64,000 nucleotides of DNA from NCBI GenBank assembly GCA_030680575.1, contig JAUXVI010000047.1:1-64000 (forward strand), read 5' to 3'. The notes below the pieces were generated by a model that searched no databases, was not told where the DNA came from, and saw nothing but the letters and a program-made list of their open reading frames with translations. A program made the position numbers and the translations under genes. Numbering within the stretch: position 1 is the first letter of the stretch; each line of letters begins with the position of its first letter. Shown one piece after another: positions 63,897 to 64,000 of this stretch. The DNA is from Hylemonella sp. Lineage in GTDB: Bacteria > Pseudomonadota > Gammaproteobacteria > Burkholderiales > Burkholderiaceae_C.

Positions 63897-64000
63897 TCAG
63901 TCCGCCCCGACCAGCTTGTGGTGCCCGGCATGGCGGTTGGCAATCGCCTGCGGTCCGAGCGAACCAACCAGCATGCCCGTCAGCGAGGCCAGCACGCCGG
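63897..64000 (-). CDS. C-terminal end of an unrecognised protein (partial)
   Basis: A minus-strand frame enters from the right edge and ends with TGA at 63897. The visible 33 residues start hydrophobic (GVLASLTGMLVGSLGPQAIA) and end with a basic, His-rich tail (NRHAGHHKLVGAD). This suggests a membrane protein with a cytoplasmic end. It lies upstream of the FmdB-like gene. The family cannot be told from so little. Confidence 0.45.
   Translation of the reverse strand, partial: GVLASLTGMLVGSLGPQAIANRHAGHHKLVGAD

Overview
ORGANISM. The window is about 64 kb of GC-rich, densely packed bacterial DNA. Gene content (GpmA, SecB, GrxC and GpsA in one run, DUF3460, DUF502, PanB/PanC, two cyanophycin synthetases, DUF3305/DUF3306 next to formate dehydrogenase) and two families of short dispersed repeats point to a betaproteobacterium of the order Burkholderiales, most likely Comamonadaceae (Rhodoferax, Polaromonas or Acidovorax-like). 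No rRNA, tRNA, CRISPR array, insertion sequence or prophage gene was seen. The only stretch over 300 bp without a gene is 8135-8554.

LAYOUT. (1) 1-1555: 3' part of an FtsX-type ABC permease gene, cut by the window edge. (2) 1630-21866: a formate oxidation island of about 20 kb. On the minus strand, from high to low coordinate, it holds a LysR regulator, a cytoplasmic NAD-linked formate dehydrogenase (a fused FdsG-FdsB subunit plus FdsA), a DUF3305 / DUF3306 / multi-cluster iron-sulfur protein / TorD-like chaperone set, then a membrane-bound Tat-exported formate dehydrogenase (small Tat protein, FdhA, FdhB, a lipoprotein, FdhC, a small exported protein) and FdhD. A sigma54-type response regulator and its sensor kinase lie on the plus strand between the two minus-strand blocks. 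(3) 21889-30845: ApbC, patatin phospholipase, MetG, a PAS-PAS-GGDEF protein, a DUF1275 membrane protein and a SulP transporter. (4) 30981-40494: DUF3460, ScpA and a cofactor block (nadB, panD, bioB, panB, panC, ald, and nadA-nadC in the opposite direction). (5) 40521-48244: a cyanophycin locus: DUF1854 protein and an unusual ABC transporter, divergent from a CphA paralogue with a degenerate P-loop and a complete CphA. (6) 48388-54650: gpsA, secB, grxC, rhodanese, gpmA, S41 peptidase, a MoeB/ThiF-type enzyme and a secreted nuclease. (7) 54788-64000: GGDEF protein coupled to a MinD/FlhG-like ATPase, DUF429, a BLUF photoreceptor, folE, clsB, an EEP phosphatase, nudB, aspS, DUF502, an FmdB zinc ribbon and the 3' end of one more gene.

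HOW IT FITS TOGETHER. The formate island would let the cell oxidise formate both in the periplasm, feeding quinone, and in the cytoplasm, making NADH. Both enzymes need molybdenum cofactor and many Fe-S clusters, and FdhD, the TorD-like chaperone and ApbC are all close by. The middle of the window is rich in aspartate-consuming steps: NadB, PanD, the cyanophycin synthetases and AspS. The cyanophycin locus, with its dedicated ABC transporter carrying an N-terminal accessory domain and zinc ribbon, is the best candidate for poorly described biology. The last part holds signalling genes (a stand-alone BLUF protein with all key photochemical residues, and two GGDEF enzymes) among housekeeping genes.
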